This document shows positions 7,513 to 15,480 of a DNA stretch of 64,000 nucleotides, piece after piece (the stretch's first letter is position 1; each line of letters begins with the position of its first letter). Source of the DNA: an uncultured Clostridium sp. (lineage in GTDB: Bacteria > Bacillota > Clostridia > UBA1212 > UBA1255); the NCBI GenBank assembly GCA_900543695.1, contig UQSG01000002.1:1-64000 (forward strand). Direction: 5' to 3'. A model generated the notes under the pieces. The model was not told where the DNA came from. It did not search any database and saw only the letters and a program-made list of their open reading frames with translations. The position numbers were made by a program, and so were the translations under genes.

Positions 7513-8827
7513 AGTAATCAAACTCCGTATCATAGATGCGAACGGTATCCTGCTCCCGGATTCCCAGTTCTTCCAGCTTTTGAATCAGTCCTTTCTTCCG
7601 TATAATCCGCTGGAAATACTGCGACGATTCATAATCGCTGAGATTCACGGATTCTATCAGGTTTTTGATCCAGGGGCCCTCGACAATAAAGACGCCGTCC
7701 TCCACACGGACAGTAAAAGGCTCTTCCGATTCCCCGGCTCGATACACGATTCCGCTCTCTTCCGGCGCAAAGCTTTCAGAGGAAGGCATTTTATCCAGGA
7801 TACTGCCGCAATACGCGGCAAGCTCCCGCGTCCCCTGCGATATCGCGGCGGAAATTTCAAAAATACGCCACGCCCCGTTCTCGCGTTCGGCAGCGAGCTC
7901 TTTTCCGCGCTGCTCCAGCCAGTCAGCGAACTGTTCCCGGAAGCGCGCCGCATTTTCTGCCGCACCCTCCAGATCCATTTTATTGAGTGCAACGACCTGC
8001 GGCCTTCGGGAAAGCGCTTCGTTGTAGCGCTCCAGTTCATGATTGATCCTCAGAAAATCTTCAAACGGATCGCGGCCTTCCGATCCTGATATATCGATCA
8101 CGTGAATCAGCAGCCGCGTTCTTTCAATATGGCGCAGAAATTCGTGGCCCAGTCCCTGGCCCTCTGAGGCGCCTTCTATCAGGCCCGGAATATCCGCCAT
8201 CACATAGCTCCGCTCGCCATTGTTAAACACGACGCCGAGATTAGGACGTACCGTAGTAAAAGGATAGTCTGCAATTTCAGGTCTTGCTCCGGTCGTCACG
8301 GAAAGCAGCGTAGATTTCCCTACGTTGGGAAATCCTGCCAGCCCCACATCCGCAAGCAGCTTCAGCTCGAGCAGGAGCTCCAGCTCTTTTCCAGCTTCTC
8401 CTGCGCGGGCAAAGTTCGGAATCTGCCGCGTGCTGGTTGCAAAATGCATATTTCCAAGCCCGCCTTTTCCGCCCCTGGCAATGGTGCAGCGTGCTCCGCT
8501 CTCAACCAGATCGGCTAAAATCCGCCCTGTCTCTGCCTCGCGGATCAGGGTGCCCTGCGGAACCTTGATCAGGACATCCGCGCCGCTCTTGCCGGTCATT
8601 TTGTTCTTCGCGCCGTTCGCGCCGTTTTCAGCTTTGAATTTCCTCTGGTATTTAAAGTCTGCCAGCGTTGACGCGCCTTCATCCACGATAAAGATCACGT
8701 CACCGCCCTTGCCTCCGTCGCCGCCGTCCGGTCCGCCGGCATTTACATATTTTTCCCTGTGAAAAGACACCGCGCCGTGCCCGCCGCTTCCGGAAGCGAC
8801 GATAATTTTCGTTCTGTCTATAAACAT
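7505..8827 (-). CDS. obg: Obg family GTPase
   Basis: Essential ribosome-associated GTPase linked to 50S assembly and stress signalling. The 440-residue protein has the glycine-rich Obg domain (about 1-158, GGDGGKGGDV and ARGGKGGLGNMHF). The G domain follows, with GFPNVGKSTLL (G1), DYPFTT (G2), DIPGLIEGA (G3) and NKMD (G4). A C-terminal OCT domain runs from about 355 (GIVYRAGESEEPFTV to FDYYV). The start has GGAG eight bases upstream. It is separated from rpmA by a terminator, so it probably has its own promoter even though the rplU-prp-rpmA-obg order is the usual Bacillota arrangement. Confidence 0.97.
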   Translation of the reverse strand: MFIDRTKIIVASGSGGHGAVSFHREKYVNAGGPDGGDGGKGGDVIFIVDEGASTLADFKYQRKFKAENGANGAKNKMTGKSGADVLIKVPQGTLIREAETGRILADLVESGARCTIARGGKGGLGNMHFATSTRQIPNFARAGEAGKELELLLELKLLADVGLAGFPNVGKSTLLSVTTGARPEIADYPFTTVRPNLGVVFNNGERSYVMADIPGLIEGASEGQGLGHEFLRHIERTRLLIHVIDISGSEGRDPFEDFLRINHELERYNEALSRRPQVVALNKMDLEGAAENAARFREQFADWLEQRGKELAAERENGAWRIFEISAAISQGTRELAAYCGSILDKMPSSESFAPEESGIVYRAGESEEPFTVRVEDGVFIVEGPWIKNLIESVNLSDYESSQYFQRIIRKKGLIQKLEELGIREQDTVRIYDTEFDYYV

Positions 8828-8863
8828 CGCGCCAGCTCCGTTTCCGTATCTGCGAAAATAATG

Positions 8864-8912
8864 AAAAAGACCGCCTCACACGCTCTCTTTTCTGTGTGTG
8901 CAACGCGGTCTT
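8864..8912 (-). terminator. Terminator between rpmA and obg
   Basis: Minus-strand stem AAGACCGC/GCGGTCTT with an inner GCACAC/GTGTG pairing, followed by TTTC. It lies 25 bp after rpmA. Confidence 0.75.
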
Positions 8913-8936
8913 TGCAATATCGCTGTGTAAAAACAA

Positions 8937-9218
8937 TCAGCCCTCGGCTATGATTACGGCCTGCTTCTTGTCCCTGCCCAGTCTGCGGAAGGCGACTCTT
9001 CCGTCAACCAGCGCATAAAGCGTATAATCCGTTCCCATTCCAACATTCTCTCCGGGATAAATCTTCGTGCCTCTTTGTCTTACAAGGATGTTTCCCGCCA
9101 GCACGAACTGCCCGTCCGCCCGCTTGACGCCAAGGCGCTTAGACTCGGAATCTCTGCCGTTCTTCGAGCTTCCTAAACCCTTTTTGTGCGCAAACAACTG
9201 TAAATTTATCTTCAACAT
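8937..9218 (-). CDS. rpmA: 50S ribosomal protein L27
   Basis: 93-residue L27 with the family core AHKKGLGSSKNGRDSESKRLGVK and the RQRGTKIYPGENVGMG segment. The first nine residues (MLKINLQLF) form the Bacillota-type leader that the protease Prp removes after the phenylalanine, exposing AHKKG for the peptidyl-transferase centre (established in Staphylococcus aureus). The protease gene is immediately upstream. AGGAGGTG precedes the ATG. Confidence 0.97.
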   Translation of the reverse strand: MLKINLQLFAHKKGLGSSKNGRDSESKRLGVKRADGQFVLAGNILVRQRGTKIYPGENVGMGTDYTLYALVDGRVAFRRLGRDKKQAVIIAEG

Positions 9219-9236
9219 GACCTTACACCTCCTGGA

Positions 9237-9575
9237 TTAGTCAATCACCTTTATATATTCCGTTCCGTATGACAATGCAATCTGCTTCAGTCCGATTACT
9301 GCGGCCTCCAGCACGGCGTCTGCCGCCGCTCTGTCTTCCGAAGCTTCTGTGCCGATCTGCGGCGCGGACAGCTTCATAAATCCTTCCCGTTCGGAATATT
9401 CAAATGGTTTTTCTCCGCATTTCTTTTCGCTGAAATAACCGGCCGCCGTATATGCGATCGCGGATACGGCCGCACAGACGATATCGCCGCCATGCTCCGC
9501 ATATCCCGCATGTCCCGAAATCTCAAAACCGGAAACGGCTCCCCGGCTGTTTCTGAAAATCTTTGCCGTTATCAT
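9237..9575 (-). CDS. prp: Ribosomal-processing cysteine protease Prp
   Basis: 112-residue cysteine protease that trims the N-terminal leader of L27. The catalytic region is visible as ISGHAGYAEHGGDIVCAAVSA: the His of SGHA and the Cys of DIVCAAVS are the known dyad. It lies between rplU (24 bp away) and rpmA (18 bp away), the usual position. The ribosome site is weak (AAAGAA), so translation may depend on coupling with rplU. Confidence 0.95.
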   Translation of the reverse strand: MITAKIFRNSRGAVSGFEISGHAGYAEHGGDIVCAAVSAIAYTAAGYFSEKKCGEKPFEYSEREGFMKLSAPQIGTEASEDRAAADAVLEAAVIGLKQIALSYGTEYIKVID

Positions 9576-9599
9576 TTCTTTGGCAGCCCGCCGAGCCGA

Positions 9600-9914
9600 T
9601 CAAACGTTAATCTTTTCGATCGTAAGCTTGGTATACGGCTGTCTGTGGCCCTGCCTCTTGCGATAGCCCTTTTTGGCTTTATGCTTAATAATGCGGATCT
9701 TCTCGCCTTTCCCGTGCTTGACGACCTTCGCCTGTACGCTCGCGCCTTCCACATAGGGCGCGCCGAACCTTACGTCGTCCTCGCCTGCGGATACGGCCAG
9801 CACCTTGTCGAACGTGACGGACGTTTCCGCCTCAGCGTCCAGCTTCTCAACAAACAGCGTTCCGCCTTCTTCTACTTTGTACTGCTTTCCTCCGGTAACG
9901 ATTACAGCATACAT
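9600..9914 (-). CDS. rplU: 50S ribosomal protein L21
   Basis: 104-residue L21 starting MYAVIVTGGKQYKVEEG, with the C-terminal rRNA-binding segment HKAKKGYRKRQGHRQPYTKLTI. The ATG at 9914 follows GGAGGTGCAGAAATC; the longer open frame upstream is leader RNA. First gene of the rplU-prp-rpmA operon. Confidence 0.97.
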   Translation of the reverse strand: MYAVIVTGGKQYKVEEGGTLFVEKLDAEAETSVTFDKVLAVSAGEDDVRFGAPYVEGASVQAKVVKHGKGEKIRIIKHKAKKGYRKRQGHRQPYTKLTIEKINV

Positions 9915-9917
9915 GAT

Positions 9918-10010
9918 TTCTGCACCTCCATAACAATCTCGCCTGTATATGGCGTCCGTGCGAAGACGCCACGTCCGTAAGGCACCGCTATGCAAATTAG
10001 TATAGCGAAT
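9918..10010 (-). ncRNA. Possible L21 leader (autoregulatory RNA structure)
   Basis: The minus-strand leader of rplU contains a GGCGTC/GACGCC hairpin preceded by GGTGCCTTACGGACGT, just before the ribosome site. Position and structure fit the L21 leader family of Bacillota, which is thought to let L21 control its operon. A TATACT -10-like element lies upstream near 10003. The assignment was made by eye and needs a covariance-model search. Confidence 0.5.
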
Positions 10011-10135
10011 TTGAAGCCCCGGCAGAGCGGCAACTTTTGTAGTTTATCACGATTTTCCGGGCTCGTCAACCTTTTTCCGCGCGTTTTTTCGGCAAGCCGC
10101 CTCTGGAAAAACGCCTCGCACACGCCGGAAAAAGA

Positions 10136-11056
10136 TCAAAGCAGGCTTTCAAGCTCTTTTTCTGAAAATTCATATTTCATACCGCAGAAATGGCAGCAGA
10201 TTTCCGCGCCGTGATCCTCCTCCAGAATGGTACGGAGCTCTTCTTTACCAATGCTGCAAAGTGCCTGCTCCATACGCGTTCGGGAACAGTCACAGGAATA
10301 AGCGCACGGTATTTTGGAGGAAAGCTCAGGGGCATAGCCTGCCGCAATATCCTCCAGAATATTTTCCATCGACGCGCCGGCATTCAGCAGCGTCGTTACA
10401 GATGGCATGTTGGAAATCCGCGCCTCCAGCTCCGTAATCAGCTTGTCCGGTGCTCCGGGCAGAAGCTGCAGCAGGAACCCTCCGGCCTTCCGAATACTCA
10501 GATCCCGGTCGATGAGGACGCCGAGCGATACGGCGGCAGGCACCTGTTTCGAAACGGCATAATAATACGAAAGGTCTTCGGCGATTTCGCCGGATTGCAG
10601 CGGCACGCTTCCCGTATATGGCTCTTTCAGTCCCAAATCCAAAATCACGCTTAGAAAGCCTTTTCCGACAAGCCCTCCTACGTCCAGCTTCCCGTCAGAG
10701 GCTCGAAGCGGAAGGTCCGCATACGGATTTTCCGCATATCCTTTTACAAAAATACCGTCCAGATTTCCGGCCGCACCGTTCCGAGTGAAAATCCTGGACA
10801 CGGCAGTAATGCCGCCGATCGGGCCGCGCCCTTTCACCTGTAAGGTCAGCCGATCGGCGTCGTTCTTCAATTCTTTCGCCATTAGGATGGCTCCCGTAAG
10901 CACGCGGCCCAGGGCGGCAGCGGCTGTCGGCGCTGCGTGGTGGATCGACTGCGCGTGATTTACAGCGGCAGTCGTTTCTGCGCCGATAATACGCAGACAG
11001 CCATCCGCGGCGGTTCCTGAAATCAGGAAATCTCCTGTTTGTTCTGCTTGTTTCAT
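10136..11056 (-). CDS. hslO: Hsp33 redox-regulated chaperone
   Basis: Holdase chaperone activated by oxidation. The 306-residue length fits. The N-terminal domain contains ALGRVLTGAILMAKELK and GRGPIGGI. The C-terminal zinc/redox switch is present as SCDCSRTR and, about 30 residues later, CHFCGMKYEF, giving the CxC and CxxC pairs. An extra cysteine precedes CHFC. The start is supported by AAAGG nine bases upstream. It is a single-gene unit downstream of the cold shock gene's terminator. Confidence 0.95.
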   Translation of the reverse strand: MKQAEQTGDFLISGTAADGCLRIIGAETTAAVNHAQSIHHAAPTAAAALGRVLTGAILMAKELKNDADRLTLQVKGRGPIGGITAVSRIFTRNGAAGNLDGIFVKGYAENPYADLPLRASDGKLDVGGLVGKGFLSVILDLGLKEPYTGSVPLQSGEIAEDLSYYYAVSKQVPAAVSLGVLIDRDLSIRKAGGFLLQLLPGAPDKLITELEARISNMPSVTTLLNAGASMENILEDIAAGYAPELSSKIPCAYSCDCSRTRMEQALCSIGKEELRTILEEDHGAEICCHFCGMKYEFSEKELESLL

Positions 11057-11081
11057 GCTCCTGTTCCTTTCCGGCCATTGG

Positions 11082-11115
11082 AAAACCCCTGTAGAGCTCT
11101 CGTTCTGCAGGGGTT
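11082..11115 (-). terminator. Terminator after cold shock gene
   Basis: Minus-strand stem AACCCCTG/CAGGGGTT followed by TTCC, with a second hairpin (AACCGGCC/GGCCGGTT, 11117-11136) just ahead of it. Confidence 0.7.
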
Positions 11116-11156
11116 CGAACCGGCCTGCGGCCGGTTTCCGGGCAAATAGACGGGAA

Positions 11157-11357
11157 TCAAAGCTTTCTCACATTTGCCGCCTGCGGACCCTTGCTTCCCT
11201 CCACAACGTCAAATGAAACAGTCTGACCTTCGTCAAGTGTTTTAAATCCATCCGATTCAATCGCCGAATAATGCACGAAAACGTCGTTTCCATTTTCCCG
11301 CTCGATAAATCCGAAGCCCTTATCAGCGTTAAACCATTTTACTTTACCGGTCTCCAT
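11157..11357 (-). CDS. Cold shock protein (CspA family)
   Basis: 66-residue single-stranded nucleic acid binding protein with RNP1 (KGFGFIE) and RNP2 (VFVHYSAI) motifs, an RNA chaperone class. ATG at 11357 follows TAGGAGG; the longer open frame upstream is not credible. A second, divergent copy lies at 38891. It has its own promoter and terminator. Confidence 0.96.
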   Translation of the reverse strand: METGKVKWFNADKGFGFIERENGNDVFVHYSAIESDGFKTLDEGQTVSFDVVEGSKGPQAANVRKL

Positions 11358-11417
11358 AAAATTCCTCCTAAAATGACTTTGCATGCAGGCGCATTTCAAA
11401 CCCATGCAATCCAGTTC

Positions 11418-11447
11418 ATATTATCATACCGTGGTGCGGCAAGTCAA
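11418..11447 (-). promoter_or_regulatory. Promoter of the cold shock gene
   Basis: Minus-strand TTGACT and TAATAT, 18 bp apart, about 60 bp upstream of the ATG, leaving a moderate leader. Confidence 0.6.
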
Positions 11448-11457
11448 ACATTTGTAT

Positions 11458-12243
11458 TTACGGCTTTTCACAGACAAAATACAGTCTTTCCCATCCCTGA
11501 GAGCAAGGGGGAGCCGCCGCGTCGTCTTCCCCTGCATGCAGGAGCTCGGGAAAAATCCGAATCCGGCGAAAGCCCGCCTGCTCGAGCCCGTCCCGGAGAA
11601 CAGACTCCGGCCAGACGCGCTCCGTAATTCTCTCATCCGTTCTTTGATACAGCTCCCGGTCCTCGCATTTTTCGAAATACGTAATGTCATACACCGCCTT
11701 TTGTGTGTTCTGATGGTACTCGCAGCGCCAGAAAAAGCTCCCCCATTCAAAATCCTCGAAGGAGCACTGCCCATCTCCATAAAAGCAGCGGAAAAATTCT
11801 TCTGTCACTACATCGAAGAAAAGATCCCCGCCGCTTTCCAGCGTCCGGTAGGCCCGGCGAAAAAATGCATATAATTGATTCTGAACGGTGATATGATTCA
11901 GAGTGTCCGTCGTAGCGAATATGGCCGCAGCCGGCCGGCCCGTTTCCATTTTTGCAATATCCTGGCGGACCCACAAAATTCCCCGATCCGGATAATTTTT
12001 CAGCGCCTGATCCAGCATTTCTTCTGAAATATCAATTCCAATCACATCATAATACGTTGCCAGAAGATCCGCCAGCGCGCCGGTCCCACAGCCGGCATCT
12101 ATCACAAGCGGCCGCTCGCCGCGGTCTTTAAAGCTGCGCACCGCGCGGCTTCGCCGGAGCATCGGCCGCGCGAAGTCCTTCCACGCCACGTATTGGCGGT
12201 AAGGAAACAGCATCTCATAATAATGCGAAAGAAACCGGTACAT
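11458..12243 (-). CDS. Class I SAM-dependent methyltransferase
   Basis: 261-residue methyltransferase with motif I VIDAGCGTGALADLL, an acidic end of strand 2 (VIGIDISEEML), and the FFDVVTEEFF strand. The substrate cannot be read from sequence. ATG at 12243 is preferred over a GTG at 12255 that overlaps the ribosome site (AAAGGTG). It follows the S41 protease by 30 bp and ends the pucR-ftsE-ftsX-protease run. No terminator was found between it and the cold shock promoter. Confidence 0.8.
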   Translation of the reverse strand: MYRFLSHYYEMLFPYRQYVAWKDFARPMLRRSRAVRSFKDRGERPLVIDAGCGTGALADLLATYYDVIGIDISEEMLDQALKNYPDRGILWVRQDIAKMETGRPAAAIFATTDTLNHITVQNQLYAFFRRAYRTLESGGDLFFDVVTEEFFRCFYGDGQCSFEDFEWGSFFWRCEYHQNTQKAVYDITYFEKCEDRELYQRTDERITERVWPESVLRDGLEQAGFRRIRIFPELLHAGEDDAAAPPCSQGWERLYFVCEKP

Positions 12244-12273
12244 AACGCTTTTCACCTTTCATTTAGCCGGTAT

Positions 12274-13596
12274 TTATTGAAAAAGCTCAAACGCCCTCTG
12301 CAGCTGCGTGTCCTGTTCAAAGGGAATCTCATCAATCGAAGCCTCCGCATATTCCTCAGGAAGCTCCACAATCAGATCAGGAGTAATTCCCGTTCCGTGA
12401 ATACATTCTCCCGAGGGCGTAAAATAGCGTGCGACAGTCAGTATGATTCCGCTGCCGTCCTCCGTATATTCCCTCCTTGTCTGACCGAGCGCTTTGCCGA
12501 ATGTCTTCGTTCCGATAATCGTCCCTTTTTCGTAGTCCCGGATCGCGCCCGTAACAAGCTCCGACGCGCTCGCGGTCCTGCCGTTTACAAGTACCGCAAG
12601 CGGGACGTTGATGCAGGTCTCGTCCGATAGGATCTCGCTGAGCCGGTTTCCGTTTTTATCTTCCGAATATGCTATGACTCCCGCCGGAAGGATTCGGTCG
12701 GCCACGATATCCGCCTGACTTTCATATCCTCCGCCGTTGTCGCGCAGATCCAGAATCATGCCCCTGCAGCCGACTGCCTCGATCTTTTCCATGGCCTGTA
12801 AAAACTCCGCGCCCGTGTCTTCATCGAACTGCGTAATTCTGACGTACATGATTCCCTCGTAGTCCGTAACAAAAACCGACTGGCGGCTGACCCTCGCAAC
12901 CGTTATTGTAAGCGTTTCGGCGGTATCGTCCGAATGCGTCACGGAAAGCTGCACCTCATTTCCTGCCGTTCCGAAGAGCGCCGTCATTTCCTCGTCGGAA
13001 TAATCCGCCACGGCCTTTCCATTAATGTGCGTAATCAGATCGCCTTCACGCATGCCTGCGATCGCTGCCGGAGATTCCTCCGTAACGTCCGACACCAGCA
13101 TGCCCGACTCCGTCATCGTATAGGTGATGCCGACTCCTGTATAGGTTCCCGTGATATAGTCCACATACGCATCCAGCTCTCCCGGTTTCAGATATCGGGT
13201 ATACGGATCTCCCAGCGCCTCGACTGCGCCGTTGATGGCGCCCTCGATCACCTCGTTGATGTCGTAATCGAGGCAGTAGTTATTTTCAATAAACGTCAGA
13301 ATGTCCTGAAATTTTGCCGTTTTATATTTGTCCGTGTTTTCCCCGGCAAAGGACACGCTGTCCGATTCGCGGAACAGCGCGCCGTTATAATAAAGCTTGT
13401 CCGCCACGAAAAATGTTGCGAATACGGTAACGATTACAAGCAGCACCGCGCACAGAAACAAAACGCCTCCGTTGACGCGGATGCACGGTCTTTCTTTCTT
13501 CGCTTTTTCTTTGGAAGGATTTTCCGGCGCAGGGATCTTTTCCCGCTCTTCCGGAAGCTTCTGCTCCTGCTCTTTCTCTTCAGACATACGCTTCAC
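12274..13596 (-). CDS. S41 family C-terminal processing protease
   Basis: 440-residue membrane-anchored serine protease of the CtpA/CtpB type. After a charged, Glu/Lys-rich cytoplasmic segment there is one TM helix (about 45-68), then the N-terminal helical region and a PDZ domain (about 140-225, DLITHINGKAVADYS). The catalytic core has Ser in NGRTASASELV and Lys in GTKTFGKALGQT. The GTG at 13596 has AAAGG eight bases upstream and is 3 bp after the ftsX stop; an ATG nine bases later is the alternative. Placement after ftsEX suggests a role in cell-envelope remodelling. Confidence 0.92.
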   Translation of the reverse strand: MKRMSEEKEQEQKLPEEREKIPAPENPSKEKAKKERPCIRVNGGVLFLCAVLLVIVTVFATFFVADKLYYNGALFRESDSVSFAGENTDKYKTAKFQDILTFIENNYCLDYDINEVIEGAINGAVEALGDPYTRYLKPGELDAYVDYITGTYTGVGITYTMTESGMLVSDVTEESPAAIAGMREGDLITHINGKAVADYSDEEMTALFGTAGNEVQLSVTHSDDTAETLTITVARVSRQSVFVTDYEGIMYVRITQFDEDTGAEFLQAMEKIEAVGCRGMILDLRDNGGGYESQADIVADRILPAGVIAYSEDKNGNRLSEILSDETCINVPLAVLVNGRTASASELVTGAIRDYEKGTIIGTKTFGKALGQTRREYTEDGSGIILTVARYFTPSGECIHGTGITPDLIVELPEEYAEASIDEIPFEQDTQLQRAFELFQ

Positions 13597-13599
13597 CGT

Positions 13600-14502
13600 T
13601 TAAACCTTTACATATTTTCCAATTGCAAGCCCGCTCGATAAAACGCCCACGAGGATCCCCGCGGCGAGAAAGCACAGCAATACCATCCCCGAAAACTGCC
13701 CGAACTCCGACAGGTTCAGAATATTCCGCAGGCTTGAAGAGCTGCCGCTCACAGAATTATACAGATATACATATGTCCCCTTTACTGCAAAATATGACAG
13801 CAGAGAGCTGAGCAGTCCGATAATGACTCCCTCCACCACGAACGGGCCTCTCATATAAACCCGGGAGGCTCCGATATTTTTCATGATCTGGAGCTCTTTC
13901 TTGCGGGCGAATACCGTCAAGCGAATTGTGTTGGCAGATAGCATGATCGAAAGGAAGCCGAGCACGATCAGCGCCGCAACGCTGCCGATCCGCACCCAGG
14001 TGCTCAGGGAGGAAAAATATTCATACACAGATAAATTATCGATTACGTCTTCGATTCCCGAAACCTTCTTCATGTCCTCTGCAAAGGCTTCTACATTGTC
14101 AGCAGACCTCAGCTTTACACGGAAAGAGACGTACATGTAGTCGGCATTGCTGTACTCAAAAAGCGCGCTGTCTGCGCCAAACATCTCGATTGCGTTCTGC
14201 AGATTTTCTTCTTTGGAAATTCGTTCGACAGCTTCCACACGCGAGTCGTTCACGATAATATCGGCAATGGAAAGACTTGCCTCATCGCTGATCTCATTGG
14301 AGCAGTCCAGCTGAACCTCCTTCTGCCGCTCGCTGATCTCTCCCAAAATCCTCTGCAGGTTCGTGGAGGCAAGCGTAAGGCATCCCATGATATACAGAGA
14401 GACGAAAATTACAAAAACAGAAGAAAAAAGCATATGCCAGTTTTTAAAGGAATTTGCGACGCCCTGCCGCAGAATATAATAAAATGTTCTGATTTTACGC
14501 AT
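13600..14502 (-). CDS. ftsX: Cell division protein FtsX
   Basis: 300-residue integral membrane partner of FtsE. A short cytoplasmic start (IRTFYYILRQGVANSFKNWHM) leads into TM1 (about 24-45). A large extracellular domain (about 46-170) follows, and then three more TM segments with the conserved EIMKNIGAS-like turn (ELQIMKNIGASRVYMRGPF). FtsEX controls peptidoglycan hydrolases at division or sporulation septa. Its start overlaps the ftsE end by 8 bp, so the two are translationally coupled. Confidence 0.95.
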   Translation of the reverse strand: MRKIRTFYYILRQGVANSFKNWHMLFSSVFVIFVSLYIMGCLTLASTNLQRILGEISERQKEVQLDCSNEISDEASLSIADIIVNDSRVEAVERISKEENLQNAIEMFGADSALFEYSNADYMYVSFRVKLRSADNVEAFAEDMKKVSGIEDVIDNLSVYEYFSSLSTWVRIGSVAALIVLGFLSIMLSANTIRLTVFARKKELQIMKNIGASRVYMRGPFVVEGVIIGLLSSLLSYFAVKGTYVYLYNSVSGSSSSLRNILNLSEFGQFSGMVLLCFLAAGILVGVLSSGLAIGKYVKV

Positions 14503-15463
14503 TTTCGCCGCCCTCCCCGGGATTTTCCTCTGCTTTGCTCTCTGCCGGCTGCTCTACGCGGACAGACTCGATCGGCACCTCGATTGGCGCAGGCGGCATT
14601 TCACGATCTTCCTTCCGAAGCTCTACCTTTCTGGCAATATCAACGGGAGGCGCAGGCTCCGGCTCCGCAATCGGCGTCGCTTCCGCATCGTTTCCGGGAA
14701 CCGGCGCTTCCTGCCGCGGCACCTCCTCCTCTACAGTTCGGCCGTGATCCAGCCGGACGATCCGCTTTCCGGATTCCTCCGCCATCCCCTGCTCATGCGT
14801 GGCGACGAGCACAGTGGTGCCATAAGAATTAATTTTCATCAAAAGCTCCATAATTTCACCGGAATTTTCCGGATCCAGATTTCCCGTCGGTTCATCGGCG
14901 ATCAGGATATCCGGCCCATTTACGATTGCGCGCGCAAGCGCGACACGCTGCTGCTCTCCGCCGGAAAGATGACTCGGATATTCTTTTTTCTTGGCGCTGA
15001 GGCCCATCAGAGACAGCGTAATATTTACCTTTTCCTCAATCTCTTTCCTGGATGCCCCCGTAATCTCCATTGCAAATGCAACATTCTGAAAAACGGTTTT
15101 CTTTTCAAGCAGACGGAAATCCTGGAAAAATACGCCGATGCTCCGCCTGTATGTCTGAATCTGGGCGCGCTTAATCTGCGCCACATTCCGGCTTTTTACA
15201 TAAATCCTTCCGGAGGTCGGGCGCTCCTCAAGTAAAATCAATTTGATCAGCGTCGATTTTCCCGCTCCGCTTGAGCCCATTAGAAATACAAATTCGCCCT
15301 CTTCGATGCGAAAGCTCAGATTCCGCAGCGCTTCCACGCCGTTTTGGTATTTCTTCGTAACATCTTCAAATGAAATGATCGGCCTCTGCCGCGAGGCCTC
15401 GTTGTTGTAAATGCTTCTTCTCCTCGTCTGCCTGACGGCATTTTCTTTTGTACTGCGTTCCAT
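14495..15463 (-). CDS. ftsE: Cell division ATPase FtsE with long C-terminal tail
   Basis: ABC ATPase partner of FtsX. Core residues about 28-250 carry Walker A (GSSGAGKST), the Q loop (FFQDFRLL), the signature LSGGEQQR, Walker B (ILIADEPTGNLD) and the switch His (VATHEQ). At 322 residues it is about 90 longer than usual: it has a basic 27-residue N-terminal extension and an acidic, Pro/Glu-rich tail of about 75 residues with no recognisable domain. AAAGGATG lies 11 bases before the ATG. Confidence 0.95.
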   Translation of the reverse strand: MERSTKENAVRQTRRRSIYNNEASRQRPIISFEDVTKKYQNGVEALRNLSFRIEEGEFVFLMGSSGAGKSTLIKLILLEERPTSGRIYVKSRNVAQIKRAQIQTYRRSIGVFFQDFRLLEKKTVFQNVAFAMEITGASRKEIEEKVNITLSLMGLSAKKKEYPSHLSGGEQQRVALARAIVNGPDILIADEPTGNLDPENSGEIMELLMKINSYGTTVLVATHEQGMAEESGKRIVRLDHGRTVEEEVPRQEAPVPGNDAEATPIAEPEPAPPVDIARKVELRKEDREMPPAPIEVPIESVRVEQPAESKAEENPGEGGENA

Positions 15464-15480
15464 TGTGTTTTCTTCATCCT

